A stretch of DNA of 34,936 nt from Halieaceae bacterium (GCA_028277365.1 JANQGK010000146.1:1-34936), one strand, 5' to 3'; counted from the first letter of the stretch, positions 7,091 to 15,999 are shown. The notes: a model not told the origin generated them from the letters alone. A program made the numbers and translations.

Positions 7091-8401
7091 ATGGGAACAT
7101 CAAGCGCAGAACAGAGCCAGGCGCTGGCAGGTACCGTCGAGGGCAATATGGACCTCGGCGTCAGCGAGCGAATCAAGCCTATCCTCGAGCAGGTGCGGCA
7201 GTTCATTTCCGACAAGATCATTCCGCTTGAAGAAGAGTTCTATGCGGAGATCGGCAAGGGCGGCGACCGCTGGCAGTGGACCGGGCGCCAGACCGAGATT
7301 CTCGAAGCATTGAAGTCCGAAGCGAAGGAAAAGGGGCTGTGGAACTTCTTCCTGACCGAAGGCGACCGCGGTTTTGGCATGACCACCGTAGAATACGCCT
7401 ATCTGGCGGAAGAAATGGGCCGCTCGCATCTGGCGGCGGAGTGCTTCAACTGCTCGGCGCCGGACACCGGCAATATGGAAGTGCTGGAAAAATACGGCAG
7501 TGAGGCCCAGAAAGCGCAATGGTTGGAGCCGCTGCTGAATGGCGAAATCCGTTCGGCGTTCGCGATGACAGAGCCCGGCGTGGCGTCCTCGGACGCCACC
7601 AACATCTGTACCGAGGCGAAACTGGATGGCGATGAGTGGGTCATCAACGGTGAAAAGCACTACATCAGCGGCGCCGGCGACCCGCGCTGCAAGATTCTCA
7701 TCGTTATGGTGAAGACCGACCCGGAGGCGCCCAAGCACCTGCAGCAGTCACAAATCCTGGTGCCCATGGACACCCCGGGGGTGGAAAACATCCGCCCGAT
7801 GAACGTGTTCTCCATGGACGATGCCCCTCACGGCCACATGCACATGAAGTTCACCGACGTGCGGGTGCCCAAAGACAACATCATCCTCGGCCCGGGCCGC
7901 GGCTTCGAGATTTCCCAAGGCCGTCTTGGCCCCGGTCGTATTCACCACTGCATGCGTGCCATCGGCGCCGCCGAGCGCGCCCTGCGGCTGCTGTGTGAGC
8001 GGGCCACCACGCGCCAGGCCTTCGGTAAACCGCTGGCTCGCCTGGGTGGCAATATCGACATTATTGCCAATGCCCGTATGGATATTGAGATGGCACGCCT
8101 GTTGACCCTGAAGACCGCCTGGATGATGGACAATGTGGACCCCAAGCAGGCCCGCGTTTGGATATCCATGATCAAGACCGCGGTGCCGAATATCTCCATC
8201 CGCATAGTCGACGAAGCTATCCAGGTGTTCGGCGCCCTGGGTGTGTCCCAGGATACGCCGCTGGCCGCCATGTACATGCAGCAGCGCACGCTGCGGCTGG
8301 CCGATGGCCCGGACGCGGTGCACCGCATGGTGGTGGGCCGCAATGAGCTCAAGCAGTACATGGTGCAGGACTCAGTCAGCGCGACCTTTAGGGACGGCTG
8401 A
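7091..8401 (+). CDS. Acyl-CoA dehydrogenase, ACAD10/11-like
   Basis: A 436-residue acyl-CoA dehydrogenase with an N-terminal extension compared with the two upstream paralogues. Visible features are 'AFAMTEPGVASSDATNI' (FAD/substrate motif, about residues 157-173), 'GPGRIHHCMRAIGAAERAL' (about 281-299), 'TTRQAFGKPLARLGGN' and 'VFGALGVSQDTPLAAMYMQQRTLRLADGPDAVH' at the C-terminus. The GRIHHCMRxIG and LRLADGPDxVH patterns are those of the ACAD10/ACAD11-like branch, which acts on long, branched or 4-hydroxylated chains in known members. Here the link to hydroxylated chains would fit a P450 nearby, but that is inference. It begins two bases after the synthetase stop with a strong ribosome site (GGGGGAGA) and is the last gene of the operon. 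Confidence 0.88.
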   Translation: MGTSSAEQSQALAGTVEGNMDLGVSERIKPILEQVRQFISDKIIPLEEEFYAEIGKGGDRWQWTGRQTEILEALKSEAKEKGLWNFFLTEGDRGFGMTTVEYAYLAEEMGRSHLAAECFNCSAPDTGNMEVLEKYGSEAQKAQWLEPLLNGEIRSAFAMTEPGVASSDATNICTEAKLDGDEWVINGEKHYISGAGDPRCKILIVMVKTDPEAPKHLQQSQILVPMDTPGVENIRPMNVFSMDDAPHGHMHMKFTDVRVPKDNIILGPGRGFEISQGRLGPGRIHHCMRAIGAAERALRLLCERATTRQAFGKPLARLGGNIDIIANARMDIEMARLLTLKTAWMMDNVDPKQARVWISMIKTAVPNISIRIVDEAIQVFGALGVSQDTPLAAMYMQQRTLRLADGPDAVHRMVVGRNELKQYMVQDSVSATFRDG

Positions 8402-8411
8402 CGCCGTCAGC
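8397..8411 (+). terminator. Short hairpin over the stop codon of the ACAD gene
   Basis: GCTGAC (8397-8402) and GTCAGC (8406-8411) form a 6-bp stem with a 3-base loop that includes the TGA stop. No T-run follows. The rest of the gap up to 8591 holds further imperfect palindromes, for example GCGAATTTGC-TGC-GCAAATACGC around 8439-8461. Confidence 0.25.
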
Positions 8412-8540
8412 TCAAGGCTGCTCGTGATGGCCCTTTTCGCGAATTTGCTGCGCAAATACGCTGGGGCCGCGGGCGCTTTTCGCAGCTTTGGCTGAGCAAT
8501 TGCGCTTAGCTGGCGATTGCAGCGAACCTTCCGCTTGCCA

Positions 8541-8578
8541 TTGGGTCGGAGTAGGGTAATCCTATAGAGGCTGTTACC
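8541..8578 (+). promoter_or_regulatory. Candidate promoter of the mltD-like gene
   Basis: A -35-like TTGGGT (8541-8546) and a -10-like TATAGA (8563-8568) are 16 bases apart, leaving a leader of under 20 bases. A small inverted repeat, GGTAA (8555-8559) and TTACC (8574-8578), brackets the -10 box. This is a pattern match by eye only. Confidence 0.35.
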
Positions 8579-8591
8579 ACTACCCGATCCA

Positions 8592-10532
8592 ATGCGCTGC
8601 CGACTACTTTCTCTGCTGCTTACGTCCTGCCTGTCACTGGCATTTTCCTCTTTCACCCTTGCCGAGAATTTCCCCCGGCCGCAGGCCTTACAGCCGGCGG
8701 TAGATTTCTGGGTCAAGGTCTACACAGAAGTCGACACTCGCAGCGGCTATGTCCATGATGCCGATGAGGTCGGCATCATCTACGAAACCCTCGAGCTCTC
8801 CGGCGACTACTACGCTGACCGCCGCGCCATGCGCGCCGCCAACAAGCGCTACGGTCAGATACTGCGCAGGCTCGCCAGCGGCCGCGCCGGGCTCAATGCC
8901 GAGGAGCAGCGGGTGCTCGACCTGTGGGGAGTGGATGTAAGCGCCGAACGGCTGAGGGAGGCGGCCTCCAGCGTGCGCTTCCAGCGCGGTCAGTCGGACC
9001 GCTTCAAGGCGGGCATCATCCGCTCCGGCGAATGGAATGACCACATCGAACGGGTGCTGCGCGAGCGCGGCCTGCCGCTGGAGCTGGGCGTACTGCCCCA
9101 CGTGGAATCGTCCTTCAATCCCGAGGCCTACTCCAAGGTCGGCGCCGCCGGCATCTGGCAGTTCACCCGCCCCACCGGTCGCCGCTATCTGGAAGTGGAC
9201 TATGTGATCGACGAGCGCATGGACCCCTTCGCGGCAACGGTTGCTGCTGCCCAGCTGCTGGAACACAACCACCAGCTTACCGGCACCTGGCCGCTGGCCC
9301 TGACCGCCTACAATCACGGCGCTGCCAGTATGCGGCGGGCCACCAGCGAGCTCGGTACCACCGATATCGAAACCATTATCGAGAAGTACAACGGCCGGCG
9401 CTTCGGGTTCGCTTCGCGCAACTTCTACCCGTCTTTTCTCGCCGCCCTGGAAGTGAGCGGCAATGCCGACCAGTACTTCGGTACCCTGACGCTGGCGCCG
9501 CCGGTGGATTACCTGGAGGTTGAGCTGGATGAGTTTATCAGCGCGGAGGACATTGCTCGGGCCCTGCAGGTGGACCTCGCCGTGCTCAAGAAACACAACC
9601 GGGCCCTGCTGGACCCGATCTGGCAGGGTAACAAGCGCGTTCCCGCGGGTTTTACCCTGCGCGTCCCGGTCGAACGTCTGGGCGTTGACCCGGAGCTGGT
9701 GCTGGCGGCGATTCCCGAAGACAAGCGCTTTGACGAGCAGACACCGGATCTCCACCACACGGTGGTGCGCGGCGATACGGTGTCCGAAATCGCCCGGCGT
9801 TACGGTCACAGCATTCGCGATGTCGCCGCCATGAACGGCCTCAATCGGCGCTACACCATACGCGTGGGCCAGGTGCTACGCCTGCCCTTTGATGGCGATC
9901 TGCCGCTTTCGGCTGCAGCCAGCGAAGAGCCGCTGATAGAGGTGGCGAAGGCGGAAGTAGAAACCTTGCCCGGCGAGCCCGAACCTCAAGACGCCCTGGC
10001 AGATGCGGAAACCCCAGCCCAGTCTATCGATGGACCCCAGCCCGAAGAGACCATGCTCAGCAGCCTGGCGGCGGAGGAAGAGGCGCCGGTGCCGGAACTG
10101 CTGGCCGATCCCAGCGATTACACGGTGGCGGATAACAACAGCATCGAGGTCCAGGCCATGGAGACCCTCGGCCACTACGCTGAATGGCTGGACCTGCGGG
10201 CCAGCCGCTTGCGCCGCGTCAACAATCGGCGCTACGGCGTGCCGCTGGTGATCGGGCAGCGCCTGACTCTGGATTTTTCGCGGGTCAGCCGCGAGGAGTT
10301 TGAGCGTCGCCGCACCGCCTACCAGAAGGATATCCAGCAGGACTTTTTCATGGGCCGGCAGATTCAGGGCACCCGCGAGCACGTGGTCAGACGGGGTGAC
10401 TCTCTGTGGGAGCTGACCCAGCAGCAATACGAGGTCCCCCTGTGGCTGCTGCGCCAGTACAACCCCGAGCTGGACCCGGACCGGCTGCAGCTTGGAATGG
10501 TGCTGGTCATCCCAATTCTGAAGGACGCCTGA
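8592..10532 (+). CDS. mltD: Membrane-bound lytic murein transglycosylase, MltD-like, with LysM domains
   Basis: A 646-residue exported peptidoglycan lyase that cleaves the MurNAc-GlcNAc bond to form 1,6-anhydro ends. Residues 1-24 are a signal peptide (LLSLLLTSCLSLAFSSFTLA). The SLT domain (about 140-270) has the catalytic glutamate in LPHVESSFNP (Glu172), followed by GAAGIWQF and ALTAYNHG. A first LysM repeat (HHTVVRGDTVSEIARRYG, about 392-437) follows, then an acidic linker, a degenerate LysM-like segment (about 515-560), and a C-terminal LysM (REHVVRRGDSLWELTQQQY, about 596-643). Canonical MltD is a lipoprotein of about 450 residues; this one is longer and lacks an obvious lipobox. No strong ribosome site is seen, but the signal peptide supports this start. 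It converges with the LysR gene with only three bases between the stop codons. Confidence 0.9.
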   Translation: MRCRLLSLLLTSCLSLAFSSFTLAENFPRPQALQPAVDFWVKVYTEVDTRSGYVHDADEVGIIYETLELSGDYYADRRAMRAANKRYGQILRRLASGRAGLNAEEQRVLDLWGVDVSAERLREAASSVRFQRGQSDRFKAGIIRSGEWNDHIERVLRERGLPLELGVLPHVESSFNPEAYSKVGAAGIWQFTRPTGRRYLEVDYVIDERMDPFAATVAAAQLLEHNHQLTGTWPLALTAYNHGAASMRRATSELGTTDIETIIEKYNGRRFGFASRNFYPSFLAALEVSGNADQYFGTLTLAPPVDYLEVELDEFISAEDIARALQVDLAVLKKHNRALLDPIWQGNKRVPAGFTLRVPVERLGVDPELVLAAIPEDKRFDEQTPDLHHTVVRGDTVSEIARRYGHSIRDVAAMNGLNRRYTIRVGQVLRLPFDGDLPLSAAASEEPLIEVAKAEVETLPGEPEPQDALADAETPAQSIDGPQPEETMLSSLAAEEEAPVPELLADPSDYTVADNNSIEVQAMETLGHYAEWLDLRASRLRRVNNRRYGVPLVIGQRLTLDFSRVSREEFERRRTAYQKDIQQDFFMGRQIQGTREHVVRRGDSLWELTQQQYEVPLWLLRQYNPELDPDRLQLGMVLVIPILKDA

Positions 10533-10537
10533 GCGTC
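10524..10537. terminator. Minimal hairpin containing both convergent stop codons
   Basis: GACGC (10524-10528) and GCGTC (10533-10537) enclose CTGA. The stop codons of the mltD-like gene (10530-10532) and of the LysR gene (10536-10538) fall in the loop and the right arm. There is no T-run on either side, so termination here would not be by a classic intrinsic mechanism. Confidence 0.25.
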
Positions 10538-11414
10538 AGTCGTTATCCATCGCGTCAAACAGCAGCTTCAGCAGCGGGTTGGGGAACTGGCGTGACAGGG
10601 TGATGGCCTGGAACTGCTCCTCCACCCCCGGAAAGCGCGCTATCTCCACGAGCTGGCCGCTGGCCAGTTCATCCCGCACCACGATTGCCGGGGTCACCGC
10701 GGCCCCGTAGTCACGCCGCGCCAGCACCCGGAGCAGGGCCATATCGTCGACCTCGGCGACGATATTGGGGCGAATACCGTGCTCGTCGCAATAGGTGTCG
10801 AAAGCGGTGCGCACGGCGGTCTCCAGCGTCGGCACGACCAGGGGTTCCTGCGCCAGTGCCGAGTCCAGTTTGCGTCCCTTGCGGCGTTTTTCCGGGTATC
10901 CCACCAGGCTCACCGGCTGGCTGTCGAGATGGCGCACAATCCAGGGTGTGGCGGCATCGCGGGGTGGGGCGGTATTGGTGAGCACCACGTCCAGGCGGTG
11001 GGCCTCAAGCTGCGCCAGCAGATCGGCAAGATTGCCCGAGCGCACCACCACCTCGGTCTGCTCGCGGCCCACCAGCGGGTCAAGAAAGGCGATCTGGAAG
11101 TTTCTCGACAGCGTGGACAGAGCGCCCACCCGCAGTACCTCGAGGGAGGTGCCCCCGCCGCTCATGGTATTCAGCAGTTCGGTGCCGCTGGCGAATATGA
11201 CGTCGGCGTGATCCAGCGCCAGGCGCCCGGCCTCAGTGAGTATGAGCTGCTTACCGCGCCGCTCGAACAGCTCGTGGCCGAGCTGTTCCTCGAGCTTTTT
11301 GATCTGCAGGGACAGGGCTGACTGGGAGACATGCAGCTGCTCGGCGGTGCGAGTCAGGTTGCCGTTGTGGGCGACGGCCCAGAAATACCGGAGATGATTG
11401 TAGTTCAGGCGCAT
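10536..11414 (-). CDS. LysR-family transcriptional regulator (NhaR-like), divergent from the DAB operon
   Basis: A 292-residue LysR regulator. The N-terminal winged helix-turn-helix (NYNHLRYFWAVAHNGNLTRTAEQLHVSQSALS, residues about 3-35) is the NhaR-like version of the LysR DNA-binding domain, and the rest is a periplasmic-binding-protein-like effector domain. The frame is open to 11471, but ATG 11414 is preferred: GGAGGA precedes it and the LysR domain begins at once. It is transcribed away from dabB across a 154-base shared promoter region, the standard arrangement for a LysR activator of a neighbouring operon. LysR-type regulators are known next to DAB and other CO2-uptake loci, so it probably controls dabBA in response to carbon or pH status. 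The effector is unknown. Confidence 0.88.
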   Translation of the reverse strand: MRLNYNHLRYFWAVAHNGNLTRTAEQLHVSQSALSLQIKKLEEQLGHELFERRGKQLILTEAGRLALDHADVIFASGTELLNTMSGGGTSLEVLRVGALSTLSRNFQIAFLDPLVGREQTEVVVRSGNLADLLAQLEAHRLDVVLTNTAPPRDAATPWIVRHLDSQPVSLVGYPEKRRKGRKLDSALAQEPLVVPTLETAVRTAFDTYCDEHGIRPNIVAEVDDMALLRVLARRDYGAAVTPAIVVRDELASGQLVEIARFPGVEEQFQAITLSRQFPNPLLKLLFDAMDND

Positions 11415-11568
11415 GGGCAGTCCTCCTGCCGCCGGGCTGTGCGGCGGCGAGCCGGCACAGTCATCGTTCACATAAAAAGAATGATACGTTGTGATCTTTC
11501 AATTTTATCGATGATGAGGGTTTCTGCAAACTAGCGCCCATCGAAACTGAAACCTCAGAGCACTGAAC
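11415..11568. promoter_or_regulatory. Divergent regulatory region, LysR gene / dabB
   Basis: This 154-base gap is markedly AT-richer than its surroundings at 11466-11512 and must hold the promoters of both divergent genes. A LysR-type site (T-N11-A with partial dyad) is expected within the AT-rich part, where ATC/GAT half-elements recur around 11482-11514, but I cannot single out one site with confidence. Confidence 0.5.
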
Positions 11569-13110
11569 ATGATGCCCCTCTCCCTGCTGCCAGTCACGAT
11601 CCCTCTGCTGTATATCGGTCTGGCCCTGATGCTGCTGCGCACACCGGCCCGGTGGCCCCAATGGCTGGCCTGGTTGCCGGTGTTGGCGGCGCTGGCCACT
11701 GCTGCTGTGGCGATCACTGGCGGCGCCGGCCAGAGCCCGCTGATCGGCCTGGCCGGGGTCGGGATTTCCGTACGTGTTGATGCGCTCAGCGCGATCCTTC
11801 TCGTGTTGGTCAGTTTTCTGGGTGCCACGGTCCTGCACTACAGCCGCCAGTATCTGGCGGGCGACCCGCGCCACGGGCGCTTCATGTTCGAGCTCGCCCT
11901 GACCCTGGCAGCGGTGACTACCCTGGTGGCGGCGGGGAACCTGTACTTGCTGGTAGGAGCCTGGGTGGCCATGAGCCTGCTGCTCAACCGGCTGTTGCTG
12001 TTCCGGCGTGAGCGGCGCATGGCGCGGATAGCTGCCACCAAAAAATTCATCCTCGCCCGTGTCGGCGATGTCTCTTTAATCGTGGCCTGCGGCCTGCTGA
12101 TCGCCGAATTCGGCACCGCCGAGTTCGACACCCTCGCAGCGGCCATCGCCGCTCTGCCCGGTGAATTGCCGGGGGCCGCTCTCGCCGCCACCGGCCTGCT
12201 GGCGCTGACGGCGGTGCTCAAGTCCGCGCAGTTCCCGGCCCATGGCTGGCTGATTGAAGTGATGGAAACGCCGACACCGGTATCCGCCCTGTTGCACGCC
12301 GGCATCGTCAACGCCGGCGGTTTCCTGTTCCTGCGCTTTGCCGACCTGATGTCGGCGGCCTCGTCGGTGGGCCTGGCAGTCGCCGTCATAGGCGCCGTTA
12401 CCGCCGTCGTCGGCACGGTCATCATGTTGACACAGCCTAGCATCAAGACGGCGCTGGCCTACTCCACGGTCGGGCAGATGGGCTTCATGATGCTGCAGTG
12501 CGGCCTCGGCGCCTACTCGGCAGCCGTGGTGCACCTGGTGGGACACTCCCTTTACAAGGCCCATGCCTTCCTCAGCAGCGGCGACGTGGTACGACGCTTG
12601 CAGCGCGAGGGTTGGCAGGCCGGATCCCGATCCGGCGCCACCGTGCCGGGGCTTCTGAAGCTGGCCACGCTGGCAGCGTTGTACACCGGCACTGCCACGC
12701 TTTCTGGCTACGGCTGGATGGCACAGCCGGTAGTCTTCAGCCTCGGCTGGGTGCTGGTGCTCGGCCTGTGGCTGTTCCTCGATTCGCCCGGGCGGGCGGT
12801 GGCCGGGCAGCTTCGGCTGCTGGCCGGTGCAGCCGCCGCAGCCGCCTGTTATTTCGCTCTGCAGGGCGTCGCCGCCGCCGTATTGAGCCCGGTACTCGGC
12901 CAGGCAGCCGAGCCCGGCCTGGCGGGCCGCGCACTGCTGCTGACAATGATGGCGGCGTGCACGGGGATTGCACTGCTGCAGGCCCTGGGTACTAACAGTC
13001 CGCGCCTGCAGCGTCTTCGCGTGCACCTTGCGCGGGGCCTCTATATAAACCTGTTCATCAACCGCTGGTTGGGTGCCTTCCGCGCCGACAGCAGCCGTCA
13101 AGGAGCCTGA
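11569..13110 (+). CDS. dabB: DAB inorganic-carbon pump membrane subunit (NuoL/MrpA-like)
   Basis: A 513-residue polytopic inner-membrane protein of the proton-translocating NuoL/MrpA superfamily. The motifs LKSAQFPAHGWLIEVMETPTPVSALLHAG (about residues 217-240), TALAYSTVGQMGFM (about 295-308) and HLVGHSLYKAHAFL (about 323-336) keep the conserved lysines of the proton path. The position of NuoL's conserved membrane glutamate (GWE) reads 'GAWVAMSLLLNRLL' instead, as is usual for DabB, and the long lateral C-terminal helix of NuoL is missing, giving a shorter protein. In the characterised DAB system the membrane subunit couples proton influx to CO2 hydration by DabA. It is followed after two bases by dabA, which makes the assignment firm. 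ATG 11569 or 11572 could be the start. Confidence 0.92.
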   Translation: MMPLSLLPVTIPLLYIGLALMLLRTPARWPQWLAWLPVLAALATAAVAITGGAGQSPLIGLAGVGISVRVDALSAILLVLVSFLGATVLHYSRQYLAGDPRHGRFMFELALTLAAVTTLVAAGNLYLLVGAWVAMSLLLNRLLLFRRERRMARIAATKKFILARVGDVSLIVACGLLIAEFGTAEFDTLAAAIAALPGELPGAALAATGLLALTAVLKSAQFPAHGWLIEVMETPTPVSALLHAGIVNAGGFLFLRFADLMSAASSVGLAVAVIGAVTAVVGTVIMLTQPSIKTALAYSTVGQMGFMMLQCGLGAYSAAVVHLVGHSLYKAHAFLSSGDVVRRLQREGWQAGSRSGATVPGLLKLATLAALYTGTATLSGYGWMAQPVVFSLGWVLVLGLWLFLDSPGRAVAGQLRLLAGAAAAAACYFALQGVAAAVLSPVLGQAAEPGLAGRALLLTMMAACTGIALLQALGTNSPRLQRLRVHLARGLYINLFINRWLGAFRADSSRQGA

Positions 13111-13112
13111 CC

Positions 13113-15548
13113 ATGAATGCAAGCTTACCCACGCAAGCTGCCGAGAAGGCGCAGAACAGCCCCGCACTGCACGCCAGTGTCGACCGCGCCGCCAGCGGCG
13201 CTGCCGCGCGTATTGCGCCCCTTTGGCCGCTGAAGTCTTTCGTCGCGGTTAATCCGCTGCTGGGCATGGCCGAGTGCGACCTGCAGAGCGCCGGCCTCCT
13301 GGCCGCCCGCACCGTAGGTGCGCGGCTGACCATGCCCCGCAGCTACTACGCCAAGCAGATTGCCGCCGGGCGTATCAAGGACCGGGACATTGCCCAGGCC
13401 ATTGCCGAATTGTCCCGCCATGGTCGCCGGCACGTCACTTCCGTAGAGCGGGTGCGTGCCGAGGCCCTCAAGCAGGAAGCCCCTGCGGACATGTTCAAGC
13501 TGCCGACGGTCGCCTCTCTGGCTGAACGTCACGACGGTACTGACTGGGAGAGCTTCATCACCAGTGCAGTGTCCGACTGGGCGGCGGATTTCTTCGATCA
13601 GGGCCTGGCGATGTGGTCGGCGGCAAACCCCGATGCCGACCCCTGGGCCTCCTACCGCGAGGTAGCCGCCATCGACCACAGCGCGGAGCTGCTGGGGCTG
13701 AAGGGCGCTCGAGCTGCCTTTGCCGCGCTGCCTCAGGAGCCGACTGCGCTGCTGATACTGCTGACTGAAGAACTGGCACTGGCGCCGGAGGCGCTGGAGG
13801 CCTACTTCCACCGCCTGTTGGCCGATGTGGCCGGCTGGGCCGCCTACGCCCGCTACCGCGGCTGGACCCGCGAGCTGCGCGGCGAGGACGGCAGCGCGGC
13901 ACGGCAGCTGCTGGCCATTCGCGCCGCCTGGGAACTGGTGCTGTTCCGCTGTCATCGCGACCGCGACCTGGCCGCCCACTGGCGCGCCAGTCTGCACCAT
14001 TTTACCGATGACGATGCCGGCCAGTGGCTGGCCCTGAACTGGACCGATCTGGTGCTGCAGCTGGCCCAGGACTTCGCGGCTCAGCGGGAGTTAGCGCAAG
14101 GCCTGTCCGGTAACCGGAAAGCCGACGACGAGCCGGAGGCACGTCCGGACGTGCAAGCGGCGTTCTGCATCGACGTGCGCTCGGAACGCTACCGCCGGGT
14201 GCTGGAGCGCAGCCCGGCGCTGACCATCGAAACCCTGGGCTTTGCCGGCTTCTTCGGCATGGCCGTGGAACTCAAGTCTGATGTCGACGGCGACAGCGCC
14301 CGCTGCCCGGTGCTGCTGGAGCCCGGACACAGTGCCTGCGCGGGCCACGATCACAGTGTCACGGACCGGTTCCTGGCCAGTCGCTGGGCCCGCTTTCAGC
14401 GCGCCGGGGTCGCCGGCTTCAGCTATGTCGAGGCGCTGGGGCTGGGTTACGCCTGGAAGCTGTTGAAAGCCGGGCTGGGTTGGGCGGACAAGCCGCAGCA
14501 AACCGCCATCCCTGAAATCCATGCCAGCCTGGAAGAAAAGATCGGCATGGCTGAAGGTCTGCTGTGCGGTATGTCTCTCACCAGTGGCTTCGCGCCGCTG
14601 GTGGTGCTGGCCGGCCACGGTTCTACCACGGAGAACAATCCCTATGCCTCCGCCCTGGATTGCGGCGCCTGCGGTGGACACGCCGGTGACGCCAATGCGC
14701 GTATTGCCGCGCAGCTCTTGAACGATAGCGCGGTACGCAGCGGACTACTGGATCGCGGCATCGAGATTCCCGCCGATACCCAGTTCGTCGCGGCCCTGCA
14801 TGACACCACCACAGATGAGCTGGTGTTGCTGGACGCTGACACCCTTTCACCCAGCCCTCAGCTGGAGGGTTTCCGCGCCCAGGTGGAGCTGGCGTCCCGG
14901 GCGGCACGCAGCGAGCGCGCCGCGACCCTCGGTGCCCGCTCCGGCAACGCCGTCAGGCAGCGCGCCACGGACTGGTCCGAGGTGCGCCCCGAGTGGGGCC
15001 TGGCCGGCTGCCGGGCTTTCATTGCCGCCCCGCGCGGTGCGACCCGTGGCCTGGATCTGGCGGCCCGCACGTTCCTGCACGAGTACGATCATCGACTCGA
15101 TGATGAGAATGCGGTGCTGGAGACCATACTCACCGCGCCGCTGGTGGTCGCCAGCTGGATTGCCATGCAGTACTACGGTTCCACCGTCGACAACCGCCAC
15201 TTCGGCAGCGGCGACAAGACTCTGCACAACGTGGTCAGTGGCATCGGAGTTCTCGAGGGCAGCGACGGCGACCTGCGGACCGGCCTGCCCCTGCAGTCCC
15301 TCCATGACGGAAAGTCTTTCCTGCACGAGCCCCTGCGCTTGATGGCGGTGATTGCCGCCCCAGTGGAGGCGATCGACTACATCATCTTCCAGCACGATGG
15401 GCTGGCGGACCTGGTCAACAACGGCTGGATCCAGATGCACGCGCTGGACGATGAAGGGGTGGTCTGGCGACGGGTGGCCAGCGCCCAATGGGAGCCGGTG
15501 CTCGAGGAGGACCAGGGTAAGTCTGGCCGCAAGAGCGAGGCCGCCTGA
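13113..15548 (+). CDS. dabA: DAB inorganic-carbon pump, carbonic-anhydrase-like subunit (DUF2309)
   Basis: An 811-residue DUF2309 protein. DabA is a large beta-carbonic-anhydrase-like zinc protein that hydrates CO2 vectorially when bound to DabB. The predicted zinc and active-site residues are all present: Cys352 and Asp354 with Arg356 in FCIDVRSERYRRVLE, His502 in LAGHGSTTENNPY, and Cys517 in ALDCGACGGHAGDAN. Known DabA proteins have the same C-x-D...H...C pattern at nearly the same positions. The N-terminal 'IAPLWPLKSFVAVNPLLGM' segment is also characteristic. Length is typical. The start, ATG 13113, is two bases after dabB, so the two are co-translated. The combination predicts bicarbonate accumulation in the cytosol. 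In a heterotroph this more likely feeds carboxylases and pH balance than a carboxysome; no RuBisCO is in the window. Confidence 0.93.
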   Translation: MNASLPTQAAEKAQNSPALHASVDRAASGAAARIAPLWPLKSFVAVNPLLGMAECDLQSAGLLAARTVGARLTMPRSYYAKQIAAGRIKDRDIAQAIAELSRHGRRHVTSVERVRAEALKQEAPADMFKLPTVASLAERHDGTDWESFITSAVSDWAADFFDQGLAMWSAANPDADPWASYREVAAIDHSAELLGLKGARAAFAALPQEPTALLILLTEELALAPEALEAYFHRLLADVAGWAAYARYRGWTRELRGEDGSAARQLLAIRAAWELVLFRCHRDRDLAAHWRASLHHFTDDDAGQWLALNWTDLVLQLAQDFAAQRELAQGLSGNRKADDEPEARPDVQAAFCIDVRSERYRRVLERSPALTIETLGFAGFFGMAVELKSDVDGDSARCPVLLEPGHSACAGHDHSVTDRFLASRWARFQRAGVAGFSYVEALGLGYAWKLLKAGLGWADKPQQTAIPEIHASLEEKIGMAEGLLCGMSLTSGFAPLVVLAGHGSTTENNPYASALDCGACGGHAGDANARIAAQLLNDSAVRSGLLDRGIEIPADTQFVAALHDTTTDELVLLDADTLSPSPQLEGFRAQVELASRAARSERAATLGARSGNAVRQRATDWSEVRPEWGLAGCRAFIAAPRGATRGLDLAARTFLHEYDHRLDDENAVLETILTAPLVVASWIAMQYYGSTVDNRHFGSGDKTLHNVVSGIGVLEGSDGDLRTGLPLQSLHDGKSFLHEPLRLMAVIAAPVEAIDYIIFQHDGLADLVNNGWIQMHALDDEGVVWRRVASAQWEPVLEEDQGKSGRKSEAA

Positions 15549-15549
15549 T

Positions 15550-15942
15550 ATGCCCAATCGCAAGATCGTTGCCCGCGAGCTGAGTGCCTTGCTGAAAGTG
15601 CTGTCGCACCCGGATCGCATCCAGATCATTCAGTTCCTGGCCAGCCGGGGTGAACACAGCGTCAGCAATATTGCCGACAAGCTCGACCTGCCCCAGACCC
15701 GAGTCTCCCAGCACCTGGCCCTGCTGCGCACTCACCGCCTGGTGGTAGAGCAGGCTGAGGGCCGGGAGCGGATTTACGACCTCTCCACCAATCAGCTCGC
15801 GTGGTGGCTGGTGGACGGCGTCGACTTCGTCGCCGGCAACATCGGTGATGTCACTGACGAACAGGTCAGCGACGCCCGCGAACTCTGGGTCAGCGCCTTC
15901 ACCGACGCCCGCTTCGACGCCCCCCGCAAAACCGGCACCTGA
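15550..15942 (+). CDS. ArsR-family winged-helix regulator, third gene of the DAB operon
   Basis: A 130-residue ArsR/SmtB-fold DNA-binding protein. The helix-turn-helix is clear in 'HSVSNIADKLDLPQTRVSQHLALLRTHRLV' (about residues 36-66), followed by the beta wing (AEGRERIYDLS). It has no cysteine at all, so the thiolate metal sites of ArsR, SmtB or CadC are absent. It must sense something else, or be a constitutive DNA binder. The start codon lies one base after the dabA stop (TGATATG), so it is translationally coupled and co-regulated with dabBA, which suggests feedback or an output of inorganic-carbon status. The frame is open upstream inside dabA but similarity starts at ATG 15550. Confidence 0.87.
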   Translation: MPNRKIVARELSALLKVLSHPDRIQIIQFLASRGEHSVSNIADKLDLPQTRVSQHLALLRTHRLVVEQAEGRERIYDLSTNQLAWWLVDGVDFVAGNIGDVTDEQVSDARELWVSAFTDARFDAPRKTGT

Positions 15943-15972
15943 TCACCTTGACTTGCACGTTTATCTCGTATT

Positions 15973-15999
15973 GCCCCGTTTTTTGCGGGGCGCTCTTTT
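15973..15999 (+). terminator. Rho-independent terminator of the dabB-dabA-arsR operon
   Basis: GCCCCG (15973-15978) and CGGGGC (15986-15991) form a 6-bp GC stem with a TTTTTTG loop, followed by GCTCTTTTG. It lies 30 bases after the arsR stop. The T-run is interrupted but the context fits an intrinsic terminator. Confidence 0.75.

Noticed and set aside
11461-11514. TCATCG/CGATGA inverted repeat in the dab divergent promoter as a regulator site
   Set aside because: The arms are only six bases and 42 bases apart, which does not match a LysR site and is easily met by chance.
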